Positions 11,349 to 21,979 of a DNA stretch of 64,000 bases are shown here, piece after piece. The stretch lies in contig NC_079876.1 of assembly GCF_029227915.1 (NCBI RefSeq), positions 11,532,001 to 11,596,000 on the forward strand. The letters run 5' to 3'. Source of the DNA: Hydractinia symbiolongicarpus (lineage: Eukaryota; Cnidaria; Hydrozoa; Anthoathecata; Hydractiniidae). A model generated the notes under the pieces. The model did not search any database and was not told where the DNA came from. It saw only the letters and a program-made list of their open reading frames with translations. The number at the start of each line of letters is the position of its first letter. The stretch's first letter is position 1. The position numbers and the translations under genes are program-made.

Positions 11349-11685
11349 TCGGTGTATAAAAGTCGCTCAATACGGGCCCCCGTTGTAAAGGTTCAAGTTT
11401 ATCTCCAAAAACTCTGCTATATTCGCGCATTGCATCGTTTAATTCTATGAATTTTGAATCGGCCTTCTTTTCAAGTCTGAGCTGCTTATTGATAAAATCA
11501 ATTCTCTCTTGTCTTTTCTGTTGCCATAAAACCTGGGCTTTTTGTAATTGTTCTATGGCCAAATCATGACGCTTTCTTTCCTTATCAATTCTGTCTTTGG
11601 ATAAGCTTGAAAAGAGATAGCTTGAGCCTGTAAAAGCCAAAGCGTTAGCTAAGGCCCCTCCCAACATCATTGCAATTGAAGCCAT
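11335..11685 (-). CDS. Small Polinton membrane-anchored coiled-coil protein
   Basis: An intact 116-codon frame. Residues 1-28 are hydrophobic and glycine/alanine-rich (MASIAMMLGGALANALAF), probably a membrane anchor. The middle is a charged helix rich in Lys, Arg and Gln (about residues 30-80) that could form a coiled coil. A small conserved-style tail ends in LSDFYTPS. The layout recurs in cnidarian Polintons as I remember them; function is unknown. It is one of the few undisturbed frames in the element. The gene just upstream (11688) ends two bases before its start. Confidence 0.7.
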   Translation of the reverse strand: MASIAMMLGGALANALAFTGSSYLFSSLSKDRIDKERKRHDLAIEQLQKAQVLWQQKRQERIDFINKQLRLEKKADSKFIELNDAMREYSRVFGDKLEPLQRGPVLSDFYTPSLSC

Positions 11686-11687
11686 AT

Positions 11688-11846
11688 TTAGATATTGATA
11701 GTTTCAGGTAAAATCTTCTGCTTAATTAAGTATTCCCTTGATATTTCACTAGCGGCAACAATAGCAACTAATTTTCCAGTATCTTCCAAATCAAACTTTT
11801 GAATTGAGGGAGGTGACATTTTTAACACCTTTTTTCCTAGAATCGA
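11688..11846 (-). pseudogene. 3' part of a small Polinton gene split by the MULE
   Basis: About 52 codons with the motif KVLKMSPP, an acidic segment (KFDLEDTGKL) and a hydrophobic AIVAAS stretch, ending just before the 116-aa gene. The 5' 23 codons lie on the other side of the MULE, at 17376-17444. The two parts are in the same frame and meet exactly at the duplicated 9 bp. A small membrane-associated protein is likely; function is unknown. Confidence 0.75.
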
Positions 11847-11855
11847 ATAGCCGAT
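11847..11855. repeat. 9-bp target duplication of the MULE (left)
   Basis: ATAGCCGAT occurs here and at 17376-17384, an exact match directly outside the inverted repeats. Nine-base duplications are the mark of Mutator-like elements. Confidence 0.93.
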
Positions 11856-11929
11856 GCGAATTTTTTTTCCGTACACGGTAGGCAGTATCATTGACCGTGG
11901 GCAGTATCATTTTAACCGTTGGCAGTATC
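11856..11929 (+). repeat. MULE left inverted repeat with three iterated motifs
   Basis: The repeat contains GGCAGTATC three times, starting at 11881, 11900 and 11921. Iterated motifs at about 20-bp spacing look like transposase binding sites. The right repeat holds the same three motifs in reverse. Confidence 0.85.
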
Positions 11930-12183
11930 TATTAATTTTTTCAATATTTTTCGGAAACCGGTCCTTTGACATGCTCAAGTGTTTGTACCGCAAATGCCCG
12001 TGGAAACTTTTGACTTGACCGAAAACAAAGAGAAATACAGAATATGAGTGTGGAATAACTTATTCGAAGCGAAAGTAGCTGGTAAGTACCATTAATCTTT
12101 ATATACTAAGATAGATGCTTGTTTCTCAAAGATTATATAAGTTTTATTTTGATCGAGTTTTTCTCACTGTGATTACTTACAAC

Positions 12184-13192
12184 ATGTCAGAAGAGAATAT
12201 TGATTTCAATGTTGGTGAGAGGTTTTTTCACACCATCGAATTCTACAGCATTTATACCAAGGTTGTTCTTATATGCGTAAAGACCCAAAATATAATCAAC
12301 TTTTGAAACTTTGTTGTCTGTTTTAGCATCCAACGAGAAAACGAAAAGCAGCAAAATAAATGGCTTTCATTTGTTTTATCGCGAAACAGTGGTAAGTACA
12401 ATCCCCTACTTTTGTGTCATGAGTCAACTCCGTATAAACAATGCTCACAGATTTTATCGAAACATTATTTCCTTCAGAACACCTTAATGAGTGAAGCGAC
12501 TGTTGCGGATGATGCCCCGCCAGAACTGGCAGAGATGAGTAAAATTGGATCAGAAAGATGGAAGGCACTTGACGATGCTTCGAGAAAGGTGTGTCTGTGT
12601 TAAAAATAACACGTTCGTTTTAAGTTTTTTTTTTTAACTAATCACAAAATATACAATGTACAAGGCAAATATCATACAGTAAACGTTCAAATGTAGGAAC
12701 ACGTGAATAACAACCTCGTACTCAGAGTGAATAACAACCTCGTACTCAGATCTCTGTGACATATTATTTCAAATTATACACTAGATTAATTCAAATTTTA
12801 CGTTTGATTCATCGTAGGAATGGAACAAGAAAGGGCAAAAGAAGCGAGAAGAAGATGACTGTGGTCAAACTGAGTCGTTGATTTGCGCAAAATGCAAGAA
12901 AACCTTCACGCGACAGAAGGAGTTCAACTATCACAGCAAGAATTGCGTACTATGTACTTGCGATATTTGTCAAAAGGAATTCAGCAACAAAATTTCTTTG
13001 AGAAAGCACAGGAAGATTCACGATAACATAATCACGTGCGCTCTATGTGAAAAGTCGTTCTCTTCACAACAAGCATTGAAGAGACATACCCATTCAGTAC
13101 ATGAAACACAAACTTATGCATGTGATGTTTGTACCAAAAAATTCTCGACTCATGGAAATCTGAAACGTCATGAGAAAATACATTCTAAGTAA
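12184..13192 (+). CDS. HMG-box and C2H2 zinc-finger protein of the MULE (4 exons)
   Basis: Exons are 12184-12214, 12327-12391, 12478-12588 and 12818-13192, with GT-AG introns and matching phases, giving 193 residues. Exons 2-4 encode an HMG box (INGFHLFYRETV ... IGSERWKALDDASRKEWNKK, about residues 20-80), a fold that bends DNA. Exon 4 then has four zinc fingers: one C-x2-C...H-x3-C variant and three C2H2 (CDICQKEF..H, CALCEKSF..H, CDVCTKKF..H). No stop or frameshift is seen. It lies tail to tail with the transposase gene. Binding of the iterated end motifs or of host DNA during transposition is inferred only. The exons were joined by eye; a transcript would settle the N-terminal exon. Confidence 0.75.
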
Positions 13193-13202
13193 AATTATTT
13201 GT

Positions 13203-16200
13203 TTACTGTTTACTGTCCTTTTTAATGGCTGGTCTCTTTACTTGCGGAGTTAAAAACTTTGTTTTAGAACCCATTGTTCGGCCGGCTTTTTTCGCAACGG
13301 GTTCGTTATTACTAACATTTTTAGTAAACGAATGACCTCGTTTCAAACTTGGTTCAACGTTGAACGGGTTCTTACGTTTCGTCATCCCTTTTTGAATAGC
13401 AACCTTGCTTCCGGAAATTGTGCTTCGTCTTTTAACAGCCTCTGGTTGAACTTTTATTTTCTTGCCAGTTCGACTTTTAGAATGAGTTTGGTTGGTAACT
13501 TTTTTACTGTAGTGAATATCACTTGCGAATGTGTGGAATGCAGAACAGAGTTTTGAAGTCTGAGTTTCGTACTTTGAAATTCTGTCACAAAACTTTGACA
13601 CTCCTCGTAAAAAATCATTGTTATTGCGGTTTAACTCGATCATCCTCAATATTTTTTCGCTAGCTTCCGTGAACTCAGTTTGAATTTCTTGAAAGTTTAC
13701 TGTTTCGACACTTCTACGCTCATCTAAATGGGAATATTCTGACATTGTTAAAATATGATAAACAGCTATGTGTTTCAAAATTTATTCGAAATATATTTCC
13801 ACCATGGTCATACTCGTATAAAATTATAAATTAAGCTAGAAGGTTGAAAATGTTACCTGTTACATTTGAAGTGGATCCTTCATCCATCGGATCTTGTTGA
13901 ATAGTATCGTGACTTTCGCTGTCGCTAAATATGGAAAAAAGACATTTTGAAATTATTACTGATTGATAATAAACAATCTTGTATTTAATGAAATAGACAT
14001 TCTCAACATTTGAAGGTGCCAGGATAATGATGAAAGCTTACGAGTGAACGCTTTGACCAGAGCTTTCAGTCACATTTGTTCCAGCATCCAAATAATCACG
14101 CAACCCTTCATAATAAACATCAGGAAGCGATTCGCCTATTGCAATATACGAGCATTACTTCCTTTCTTCTGAACTGAGATATGGAATGAAATTTGCGCTT
14201 TTCAAATGTTGTCTCCAAGTTACGTATTGATGTTTGCATCCATCACTACCAACATCACACTCGCACAATCCGAGTTCCATGTCAACACAATAATGTACAC
14301 TTGGATCAGTGAAACTGGGAACCAAGTAGATGTTGCTGCCGTTGCTTATGATATTCTCTGCAACTTCACGCAGAACAGGCTCTGGTGGAAGCTTATATCC
14401 AACACCTTCTCCTTTTTCTTTAGTCTTTCCTGAATATAAAATGAAAGCGTAAAATCAAAAGTTTTTGTTGCAGTAAGACATGGGAAAAACGAGATGCACA
14501 GTTTAATTCAGTACCCCTAATAGACGTTTTTGGAAAATGAATCATTAATATTTGCCTACCCATGAATCTTCTACTGTATATGCCATCGAACCTTCCATTA
14601 GCAACACTCAAAAGCTTAGACTTGTAATGATCATTGAAATCTTTTGTAAGCTTCTCGAACAAACCATTTATATTTATCTGAAAAATTGAAATATTACTGA
14701 ATGTTAATATTTTAACTATAGATCTCTGATATAAATACCAATAGGTGAACTTCGACTCAGCAGCTTTGACTCAAGGAAAAAAAGTTTGACCTCAGTAGAA
14801 ATGTATTATTATTATGTACCTCCTTTGTTCTGTTTAAAATGTTATTTTTCAACACCAAAAATTGAGCTTCCACAAAATTATTTGTATTGTTTCCTCTTAT
14901 GGTCATTTTTCTTCGATAGCACAAACACCACCTTTCTCTCATATCATAAACGTTTTCCAAATATGACGTCAATTGGGGATACTTCGGTCCAAAACTATCT
15001 AGAAGTTCATCGTACACTTCTTCCATCTCGGTTTCAAGTTCAGCATAAACTACTTTTCTGAATTTTGCCATAATAACTAAATGAAGATATATATGAGAAA
15101 CTATAGAAACACTTTCAGATTTTTATTTAAGTATATTTAGAAACTATCGAAACATTCTTGAAACTTTATTGGAGGCTTCTTAGAAATAGTTAGAAATCAT
15201 TGAAACATTTTTCGACATTTAAAATTTTTCAACATTTTAAATCTAACCTGGTCTATCATGTTGTGATACCCCATGTTTTTTATCGAAAAGCCACCTCCAA
15301 ACTTGCTGCATTAGGTGAAAAATACATAACAATAAGCGTGACTTCGGCCAAACAGCATGTAAAGCGTCTTTCAACTCATCACAGTTGTCGGTCATAATGA
15401 CACCGGGTCCATTCAATGGTCCTTTATCATAAAAGGCAACATCTAAATTTAGAAAAATTATTACTTTTTTACAAATGGAGATATTTAACATAGCATAAAA
15501 TTTCTGACAAAATGGTATATGAAAAGATCTTCATTAGTCATCTAACAGTCAAAAGTCACAAAGAGGGTACAATCAAAGGTCATACTCAACTACCCCCAGC
15601 CCCCATAGTATATAGTTCTGACTGACATAACAGAACCACAAAAATGTAGCTGTATCAAACATACCAGGCAGTGTTGCTGAAAAGATTTCTAATGCTCTTG
15701 TTATTGTGTCTGTTGTTTCATCACTAGTGACAATGATTCCAAGAGGCAGTGCTCCAACAAAAGAGTGTGTTACCATGAGGAATACTCGGAGATTGTATTC
15801 TTCCATACCACCACTTGAATCAAGAAATACTAGTTCTCCAGAACTTCTGATCTAAATACAAATAAGAATCATATATTTTCATGCTCAATGTTGGACACTT
15901 TAAAAGAGAAATTTTGAAGACTAACCTTCTCGTGTACTCTTTTCATAAGTGGAGTAATGATTACCAGGATAAAGGGATCATTCTGTTCAGCATCAAATTT
16001 CTGAGCTTTTATTGAAATATCCGAATCTTTGAGAGTTTCTTGCTCAACCAAAGCTAAAAAATATAACAAAATTTCAAAATTTCACGAATATATACTATAT
16101 ATACGTTATCAAACTGACATCAACATTGAAAAATACATAAAATGTATCATTGAAATAACAAAAATAGAATATACGAAAGCATATAATGAACATACTATTC

Positions 16201-16931
16201 AACTTTTCAAACATTGTACTTGTGTTTTGTGTTCCATATTTTTTTCGATGATATTCTGTATATAAATAATTATAATCTGTGCGTCTGGGAAACACTGATC
16301 GGTCAGAGATGAACTTGTGAAAAGCTACTTCACTTTCATACGACTTTTTAGTTTTGGTCCAAATCTCTCGATAAGCTAACCCAGGAGTGAAGCCTCTTTC
16401 ATATAGCTGAGTAATTTCAGCCACAACATCTGGCTTGATATCCTTAAAGGATAATGACTGTAGAGAATTTACTGGGTGATTATGAGTCCATTCCATTTCT
16501 AGCAAACAATTGTTATCACCTTCTTCTTTTTTATACTTCAGCACCAAGCTGAAGGGACAATCAGTGTTTTTGAATCTCTGACTGGGATTACATTTCATCT
16601 TCATTTTACTGTTCATTGTCGCTTGATACCGTGTGTTATGATGACATCTGAAGTATGTAAATTGCTTATACAGGCTTTTCTCACCAGTATATCTTGGTGT
16701 TAGCTTTCTCAACGTTTCATTTGTGTTGGATTGATAGCTTTTCACAAACTCTTCCTCAGAAGATATGGTACACTCAACAACAGCTTTAAATTTCTTGACT
16801 GATCCTTGTATATTACTAATCTTGAATTCGTTTTCATTAAAAGGAAGAATATCTGATACTACAGCTTTCAGTTCATCAGTGTTTTCAACATTTATAAAAC
16901 GGGAACGAAACGATCTAAGTGTTGCAGACAT
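13203..16931 (-). CDS. MULE transposase, nine exons, one in-frame stop
   Basis: Exons from 5': 16196-16931, 15926-16053, 15665-15851, 15248-15442, 14820-15076, 14560-14677, 14042-14429, 13857-13924 and 13203-13738. All joins have GT-AG ends and agreeing phases. Exon 1 encodes a zinc-binding DNA-binding region of FLYWCH/WRKY-GCM1 style (YFRCHHN ... WTHNHPV). The MULE core has a first Asp in LVFLDSSGG (exon 3), a second in GVIMTDNCDEL followed by LLLCIFHLMQQVW (exon 4), and a likely Glu in NNFVEAQF (exon 5). Exon 7 has a SWIM finger, CECDVGSDGCKH. The last exon is basic with a coiled-coil start. A TAA at 14155-14157 lies in frame inside exon 7 as I read it, unless a short alternative intron removes it. 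All catalytic residues are kept. Confidence 0.85.
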
Positions 16932-17301
16932 TTTTCAAGTATTAGCTAGCAACTATAAAAATGAATGAATATTTTTAAGATATGTATAATCCGATATAAC
17001 ACACAGCAAGAATATAACAATACCAGCAACAGTGAGAAAATGAGTTGTAAACAAACTGTGTCTGTTATGTACAAAACTTCAGAAACAACAAGATGAGAGA
17101 GTTTTGAGTATGGAACCAAGAAGCTAGAAATATGTCAAAAGATGTTAACATAACTATTAAAATCGTCAACTGATATTGAATAGCTTCTGCGCTTTATATT
17201 CATTATAAGGTTACTCAGAAGACAAAATGTAAACACTATGTTCGTCCGCTCTGCACTGCTAAACTACCATCTTGATTTGATTTTTTCGGCTATTTCGGCA
17301 T

Positions 17302-17375
17302 GATACTGCCAACGGTTAAAATGATACTGCCCACGGTCAATGATACTGCCTACCGTGTACGGAAAAAAAATTTGC
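17302..17375 (-). repeat. MULE right inverted repeat
   Basis: This is the reverse complement of 11856-11929 except at one base (third position from the end). Confidence 0.93.
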
Positions 17376-17384
17376 ATAGCCGAT
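17376..17384. repeat. 9-bp target duplication of the MULE (right)
   Basis: ATAGCCGAT, identical to 11847-11855. Confidence 0.93.
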
Positions 17385-17444
17385 AGCGAAAACGCAGACG
17401 ACCGATGCGTGATATAAATCGTTGACGATACTTTTCTTGTCCAT
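17376..17444 (-). pseudogene. 5' part of the small Polinton gene split by the MULE
   Basis: ATG 17444 begins a 23-codon frame (MDKKSIVNDLYHA...) that runs exactly to the MULE boundary. It is in frame with the 3' part at 11688-11846. Before insertion the gene coded for about 75 residues. Confidence 0.75.
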
Positions 17445-17510
17445 GTTATTATACATTGTGAGATTATATATTGCAAGATTATCCTTTTATTTTAAATTTC
17501 TGCCGTTGAT

Positions 17511-18032
17511 TTAATGCCTTCCGGTAATAAGACCGACACTGAGCGGTGCTAACAATTAGCCGAATTTATAATACAAATCGCATGTGAATCTTTGAAGGGC
17601 AGAGTTTAGGAAGGGGTCATTTTCTAGGTCATTGCTCAATGCATTTTGATTGTTTATTCCCAAGACCGCACAAGCCCCCATAGAATACATGTGAATGATT
17701 GATTGCCCTAAGGACTTCACCATCTGACCTGATAGTTTAGCTTCATAGATACTAAAATGTTTTTTTACCTCTTCATCTTTGAGCTTTTGAATTTGTTCTT
17801 CCGTGTACATTTTCCCTAAGTATAGCTTGCTATTTCCGGTCAACACACACTCAAGCAATTTTTGCTTTTTATCATCCTCGGGCGGTGGTGGAAATCCACC
17901 TGGAATATCATGTCCAATTAAATTATCGATTGCTGTTTCCGCCATTTTTATTAGGGAGAGGTATTTTTTAAAGCAAAAATAGCAAAACCACAGCAGGATG
18001 CTTAATAGCATGAAGTTGACATATTCTATCAT
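17511..18032 (-). pseudogene. Polinton membrane-anchored protein, late in-frame stop
   Basis: The frame starts at ATG 18032 with a hydrophobic anchor (FMLLSILLWFCYFCF, residues 7-21). A proline-rich turn follows (GGFPPPPEDD), then a mostly helical region and a C-terminal segment with DPFLNSALQRFTCDLYY. A TAA at 17556-17558 cuts the frame; the same frame continues with hydrophobic residues to a second stop at 17511-17513. About 15 C-terminal residues are therefore lost. The family is one I associate with cnidarian Polintons; function is unknown, perhaps virion membrane or assembly. Confidence 0.7.
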
Positions 18033-18071
18033 TTTGTTATATCTGTTGTGATTTTCTTGTATCTGTGCTGT

Positions 18072-18160
18072 AATTTGCTGCGCAAAAGTTTGCTATCTTC
18101 TTGTAGACTTGTTGAAATTTTGCTGAAATTTGCTGCGCAGGAGCTTGCTATCTTCTTATG
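18072..18160. repeat. Imperfect direct repeat between the ATPase and the membrane-protein gene
   Basis: TTTGCTGCGCA..AG.TTGCTATCTTCTT occurs twice, about 57 bases apart. It lies in the spacer upstream of the membrane-protein gene (minus), so it could be promoter-related. Confidence 0.5.
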
Positions 18161-18161
18161 A

Positions 18162-18184
18162 CTTTGTTACAAGAGTCTTGTAAC
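18162..18184. terminator. Hairpin 3' of the ATPase gene
   Basis: TTGTTACAAGA and TCTTGTAACAA are nearly exact reverse complements around one base, just past the ATPase stop codon on the minus strand. It is a candidate transcript-end hairpin. Confidence 0.5.
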
Positions 18185-18201
18185 AAAAAACGTCAACCTG
18201 C

Positions 18202-18819
18202 TCAGCAAATCACATACGTTCTTGGGTGTTCCATTCTCATGACTAAATGTGTGTATTTACTATCTTTTAGCCTTTCCTTAAGCGTCTGGATCTCTGATCG
18301 TGATTCAATGAAATCATTCTCTTCATGAATAGTTGCGAGATCTTGTCTGTTTTTTGGATACCACACATATAATATTTTAGCTTGCCGTTGTAAATTTTTA
18401 GGTATAGCTGTGTATGACTGTGTAAGTAACCATACTGAATGATTTCGATGTCTACCGCTAATTGCCAACTCGAGCAAAGGCTGTCTCTTTTTGTCCAATT
18501 TTTCATCAGCGATGATGTTATCAGTCAGAAATAAGGTTTTATATCCAGTACAGAAAAAGTCCATTTTCTTAATCCATTCATATAACATACCTTCCGGCTC
18601 AATTAAAATAACGAATTTACCAGTCCAAAACCATTTTTGTTCTCTGTATGTTTTATTCCATCTTAATGTTGGACATATAATCACAATGAAATCAAAGTGA
18701 TCAAAGTATTCATTTTCTAATAATTTTACAACACGTTTAGATTTTCCACAACCTGTAGGACCATTGAATAATGCTGTGTGAGGCTCTTTTATGTAAAGTG
18801 TGTTACTTTGTTTCACCAT
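18202..18819 (-). CDS. Polinton genome-packaging ATPase (FtsK/HerA type)
   Basis: An open frame of 205 codons from ATG 18819; an upstream in-frame ATG at 18849 overlaps the capsid gene and is less likely. Walker A is GPTGCGKSKR, and Walker B with its acidic residue is TLFLTDNIIADE. LLTQSY is a sensor-like motif, and Arg residues in the following helix (NLQRQAK) may act as the arginine finger. These ATPases pump DNA into capsids, which is the expected role here. The gene follows the major capsid gene with a 4-base gap on the same strand. It is intact, though somewhat shorter than some relatives. Confidence 0.9.
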   Translation of the reverse strand: MVKQSNTLYIKEPHTALFNGPTGCGKSKRVVKLLENEYFDHFDFIVIICPTLRWNKTYREQKWFWTGKFVILIEPEGMLYEWIKKMDFFCTGYKTLFLTDNIIADEKLDKKRQPLLELAISGRHRNHSVWLLTQSYTAIPKNLQRQAKILYVWYPKNRQDLATIHEENDFIESRSEIQTLKERLKDSKYTHLVMRMEHPRTYVIC

Positions 18820-18823
18820 TTTA

Positions 18824-20134
18824 TTAATACAAGATAGACATAAATTCACCGTTTTGAATGTTTAATTGGGCGTCCATGATTAGATATATATAAGCGTTTA
18901 AGGAGCCTGCAGTTTCGGCGTTCTTTTCAATTTGTGAAGTGATTCCTTCACTTGCATTTTCAATACGTCGACCGGTCCCATGCAAAGCATTTTCATCTAT
19001 GGTTCTGAAATCTAACCATAGAGCATATTTTTCTGTCAAGTAATCAGAGACTTTTATATCGTGTAATTGTAAATGTTTTTGGATTTCGTTGGCATTGTCA
19101 TCCTTTGGTTTTCCTTCAGCAAAATACTTCCAAATTTCATTGTAATGTTCAAACGGCTGCATCCTTTGAGCAAAAAGTTGGTTAGGCTTACCTTCAACAA
19201 TGACAGATTTTTTTAATTTTCGGATTGTAAAATTTACCGGTATCTCGTTTGTAGGCTTGTTCGACTTCAAAACCAATATACCCTTCAAAGATTTACAAGG
19301 GGTATTGAAGGACCAATTCCAAGTAGTGTCTGACTTGTTTACCCTAATTTTTCTGTGTCTCAAAAACGTATCGTAGAGTAAAGCCATGTTTTGGTATTCA
19401 TATGAAATGAATCTGGCCAGGGTAGGTTGTGTCACAATTTCATATTCCAGAGATATGTTGGAGATTTTATATTTAGCGTCTGGGGCTACTTTTTGACCTG
19501 CAGCAGATGTTGGAGGATTAGAATAAATAACTCGGTTATAGTCGTTAAGTGTGATTTCGTAGCATAGCCTATTACCTAATCCAGCTTGATAATATGGGAT
19601 CGTGCTATCTAACATTTCAAAATCGAGAGGAATGATAAACTTGTTTTTGTATGCATCAAGAATGGCTTTGTCTGAGACATCAGAGGTGTCTTTATCTGAA
19701 GCGTTGATCCTCAATTTCATACAGTTTTCTGTACACCCCTCATCGAAGATTATACCTTGTCTTATTGCATTTCTTTTTTCAGACTTGGTTAGCCATAAAT
19801 CTCTGTAGCACCCAAAAAGATCAAAGTCATCACTGCTCAAAATCTCGCCACTCTCAAACTTGACAGCCAACTTTTTAACAATCGCTCTTCCAATATTAGA
19901 GACCAATGTTCTTTTTGTGTCGGCTTTTGACTCGAGTTCAATGTCAAAACTTAGTTTCGACGTTCCAGGGATAATAACATCATCACTACCCAAATTAGGA
20001 AACCTAACCAACAATAACTGGTTTTGATCAATCTCACTTGGATTGTTTGTGACAATTACTTTTTGACGTGAGCCTTTTACACCGCGAGCGATTCTAAGTT
20101 AACGTTCAGGATTTAACTTTTTTTCGTATTCCAT
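18824..20134 (-). pseudogene. Polinton major capsid protein (double jelly-roll), early stop
   Basis: The frame from ATG 20134 to 18824 would give about 436 residues. A TAA at 20099-20101 (codon 12) interrupts it, and the rest is open. Recognition rests on overall resemblance to Polinton major capsid proteins: beta-rich segments, a central WNWSFNTP region, and a C-terminal YALWLDFRT. The position beside the ATPase and the smaller capsid gene agrees. Jelly-roll capsids are known for the family from structure prediction. The gene sits between the ATPase (downstream) and the minor capsid gene (upstream), all on the minus strand. Confidence 0.82.
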
Positions 20135-20149
20135 GTTTTAATGTTTAGT

Positions 20150-20217
20150 TTGTTATTACTTTTATTTTATTTTACTTTACTCACTTTTATTTTACTTTTA
20201 TTTTACTTTTATCTCAG
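20150..20217. promoter_or_regulatory. TTTTA-rich spacer upstream of the major capsid gene
   Basis: TTTATTTTAC-type units repeat for about 60 bases between the minor capsid stop and the major capsid start. The stretch is the obvious place for the capsid promoter on the minus strand; no specific motif is recognised. Confidence 0.35.
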
Positions 20218-20787
20218 TTAGCGAATGTAAAAAACAATGGTTGGTTCCAGACCATCCTTCATCGGATCACCATTTTGATCGGTGATTTTCAACGTAAGTG
20301 ATTGAAAGATACCATTCTTGAGTTTTTTATATTGTAGGTTTCTCGGTTCAAAACGTGTGACATCGTCATACCCAGATAAATGATATGTGAGCAGGTCGTC
20401 ACTAGGTCCACCATTTTTAAGATTGTTTGTATTGTCCAATTCATTCAGATGGAAATGGAGTTCTGTTATGTCGGCCAGCCTATTTGTTTTGATTACTCGA
20501 GGGTCTTTGATTAATGGGGTGAGGGTGACATTACCTGCTAAAAAGGCATTCAATTCCCTGCTCGTGTATTCCCGTCTAGGTATTAGTTTCTCTGCTTTCC
20601 CCCCACCAGCAGACGGAGTCAGATTCAAGGGTGCGGTTATTTCATACGTAACATTGTCTGCAAAAATCTCAACGACTTCAATTTCCTTAGACCCATCCAA
20701 GTTTTGGATGGGGTAAGACAAATAGATTGTCTTTTCACTATTTACGTCATTTATTGTGATATACATTCTTATATTAGAGAGTAGCAT
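20218..20787 (-). CDS. Polinton minor capsid (penton) protein
   Basis: An intact frame of 189 codons; the in-frame ATG at 20766 (MYITINDV) may be the true start. The sequence is beta-rich with short turns, as expected for a single jelly-roll. It has the layout I associate with the Polinton minor capsid protein, including the ELHFHLNEL and LTYHLSGYDD segments. It would form the capsid vertices. It lies first in a minus-strand block of capsid, ATPase and membrane-protein genes, and diverges from the plus-strand gene at 20805. Confidence 0.78.
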   Translation of the reverse strand: MLLSNIRMYITINDVNSEKTIYLSYPIQNLDGSKEIEVVEIFADNVTYEITAPLNLTPSAGGGKAEKLIPRREYTSRELNAFLAGNVTLTPLIKDPRVIKTNRLADITELHFHLNELDNTNNLKNGGPSDDLLTYHLSGYDDVTRFEPRNLQYKKLKNGIFQSLTLKITDQNGDPMKDGLEPTIVFYIR

Positions 20788-20804
20788 TATTTAAGGTAAA
20801 AAGA

Positions 20805-21967
20805 ATGGATAGCATTTTTAAATACAATCCCAATGCGGCTTAAAAGCTAAATGGAGGACAAGACCTTCAGATATTGAATGGGAAAAATTTATACAAACAA
20901 ACGATCGTTGTCTCTGGGGATGGTTCCTTCCCAATACTTTTACTAATTACGTAATGGTTCAAAACGAACAACGTATGAAAATTTGGCAAAAACAACCATT
21001 TAAATTATGGCAAACCCAACTCAATTTTGTCACTTGGTGTGCTTCAAGTGCTTGTGGAGTCGGTTCTGAACACCTGAAAGAGGGTCGCCCTATGATTAGA
21101 TCAGTATATCGTTTTCATGTCTATTATCACATTAGACGAATCATTAAGCGCTTTCAGACACCTCTGCCTTTTGAAGATAGTTTTAATCAATATTACAATC
21201 CTTATTCAAACGAAGAATTTCTTAAAATCTGTAGTGAATATGGCGTCGATTCTGATCCTATGAAATACAGAGGTCAATATTTTTTCAGCTCGTATCAAAA
21301 AAGACGTAAAAACTATCCAACGCCAGGTCTGAGTTATTTTACGGACGACTCCGTTACGCGATGGAACATTGAAAAATCTGAGGGCTTTACAAAAATAGGT
21401 GTTGTAAAAATTTCAGACAGTGTCAGAGCATATGCTTATCTTGTTCTTAGTTCGCAGGCCTCAGCCCGTTCTTCTATCTTAGGTAATAATTCAAGCGCTT
21501 TGACAGCTCGAAGAGTTTTTATGAACAAATTTGAAGACATTGTTAACCGTAGATTTGATATTCAAGATGACATTAAACGTAATCAGGATACCTTAAATTA
21601 CGCTTGAAGCAAAGTTGATTATTCAGTTGGACAGGGCATTTATATGTTACCCAGTGACATGAATCTCAAAATTAAAACAGGGGTGGTACGTTACAACAAC
21701 AAGATTTTAATATCGGGTGAAAATCTGACGATTGGGATAAATCGAAAAGTCAATGCGACCGAAAAAACAGCTGAATCACATAAAAAGATTCCTGATAAAA
21801 AGATTCCCGATAAGCATATTCCTGATAAACATATTCCTGATAAACATATTACCGATAAGCATATTCCTGAGTCTTACCGCAAAGATACTACCGCGCATGA
21901 GGATGAGAAGATCGCTCTTGTGATGGCTATGACAATGGCCTTTGGCATATGGTATGCATTTCGATAG
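20805..21967 (+). pseudogene. Polinton protein of unknown function with pentapeptide repeats
   Basis: ATG 20805 opens a frame that shifts by one base near 20838, then runs to a TGA at 21605-21607. The same frame continues to 21967, for about 385 residues in all. The N-terminal two-thirds is rich in Trp and aromatic residues (WCASSACGV, YRFHVYYH, LILSSQASARSS-like). The C-terminal part has five to six copies of (H/K)I-P/T-DK (21780-21870) and then a hydrophobic tail (ALVMAMTMAFGIWYAF) that may anchor it in a membrane. The family recurs in cnidarian Polintons by my recollection. Function is unknown. Confidence 0.72.
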
Positions 21968-21979
21968 CTATTTGACAAT

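Larger units (their letters stand above)
11856..17375. mobile_element. Nested MULE DNA transposon, 5.5 kb, two genes
   Basis: The element has 74-bp inverted repeats (11856-11929 and 17302-17375) that differ at one base, and a perfect 9-bp duplication. It carries a MULE-type transposase gene (minus) and a second gene for an HMG-box/zinc-finger protein (plus). The two genes converge with only 10 bp between their stop codons. Near-identical ends and mostly open exons point to a young insertion, clearly later than the Polinton. Confidence 0.93.

Noticed and set aside
17264-17476. 70-codon minus frame across the MULE end
   Set aside because: It runs through the inverted repeat and is a shadow.
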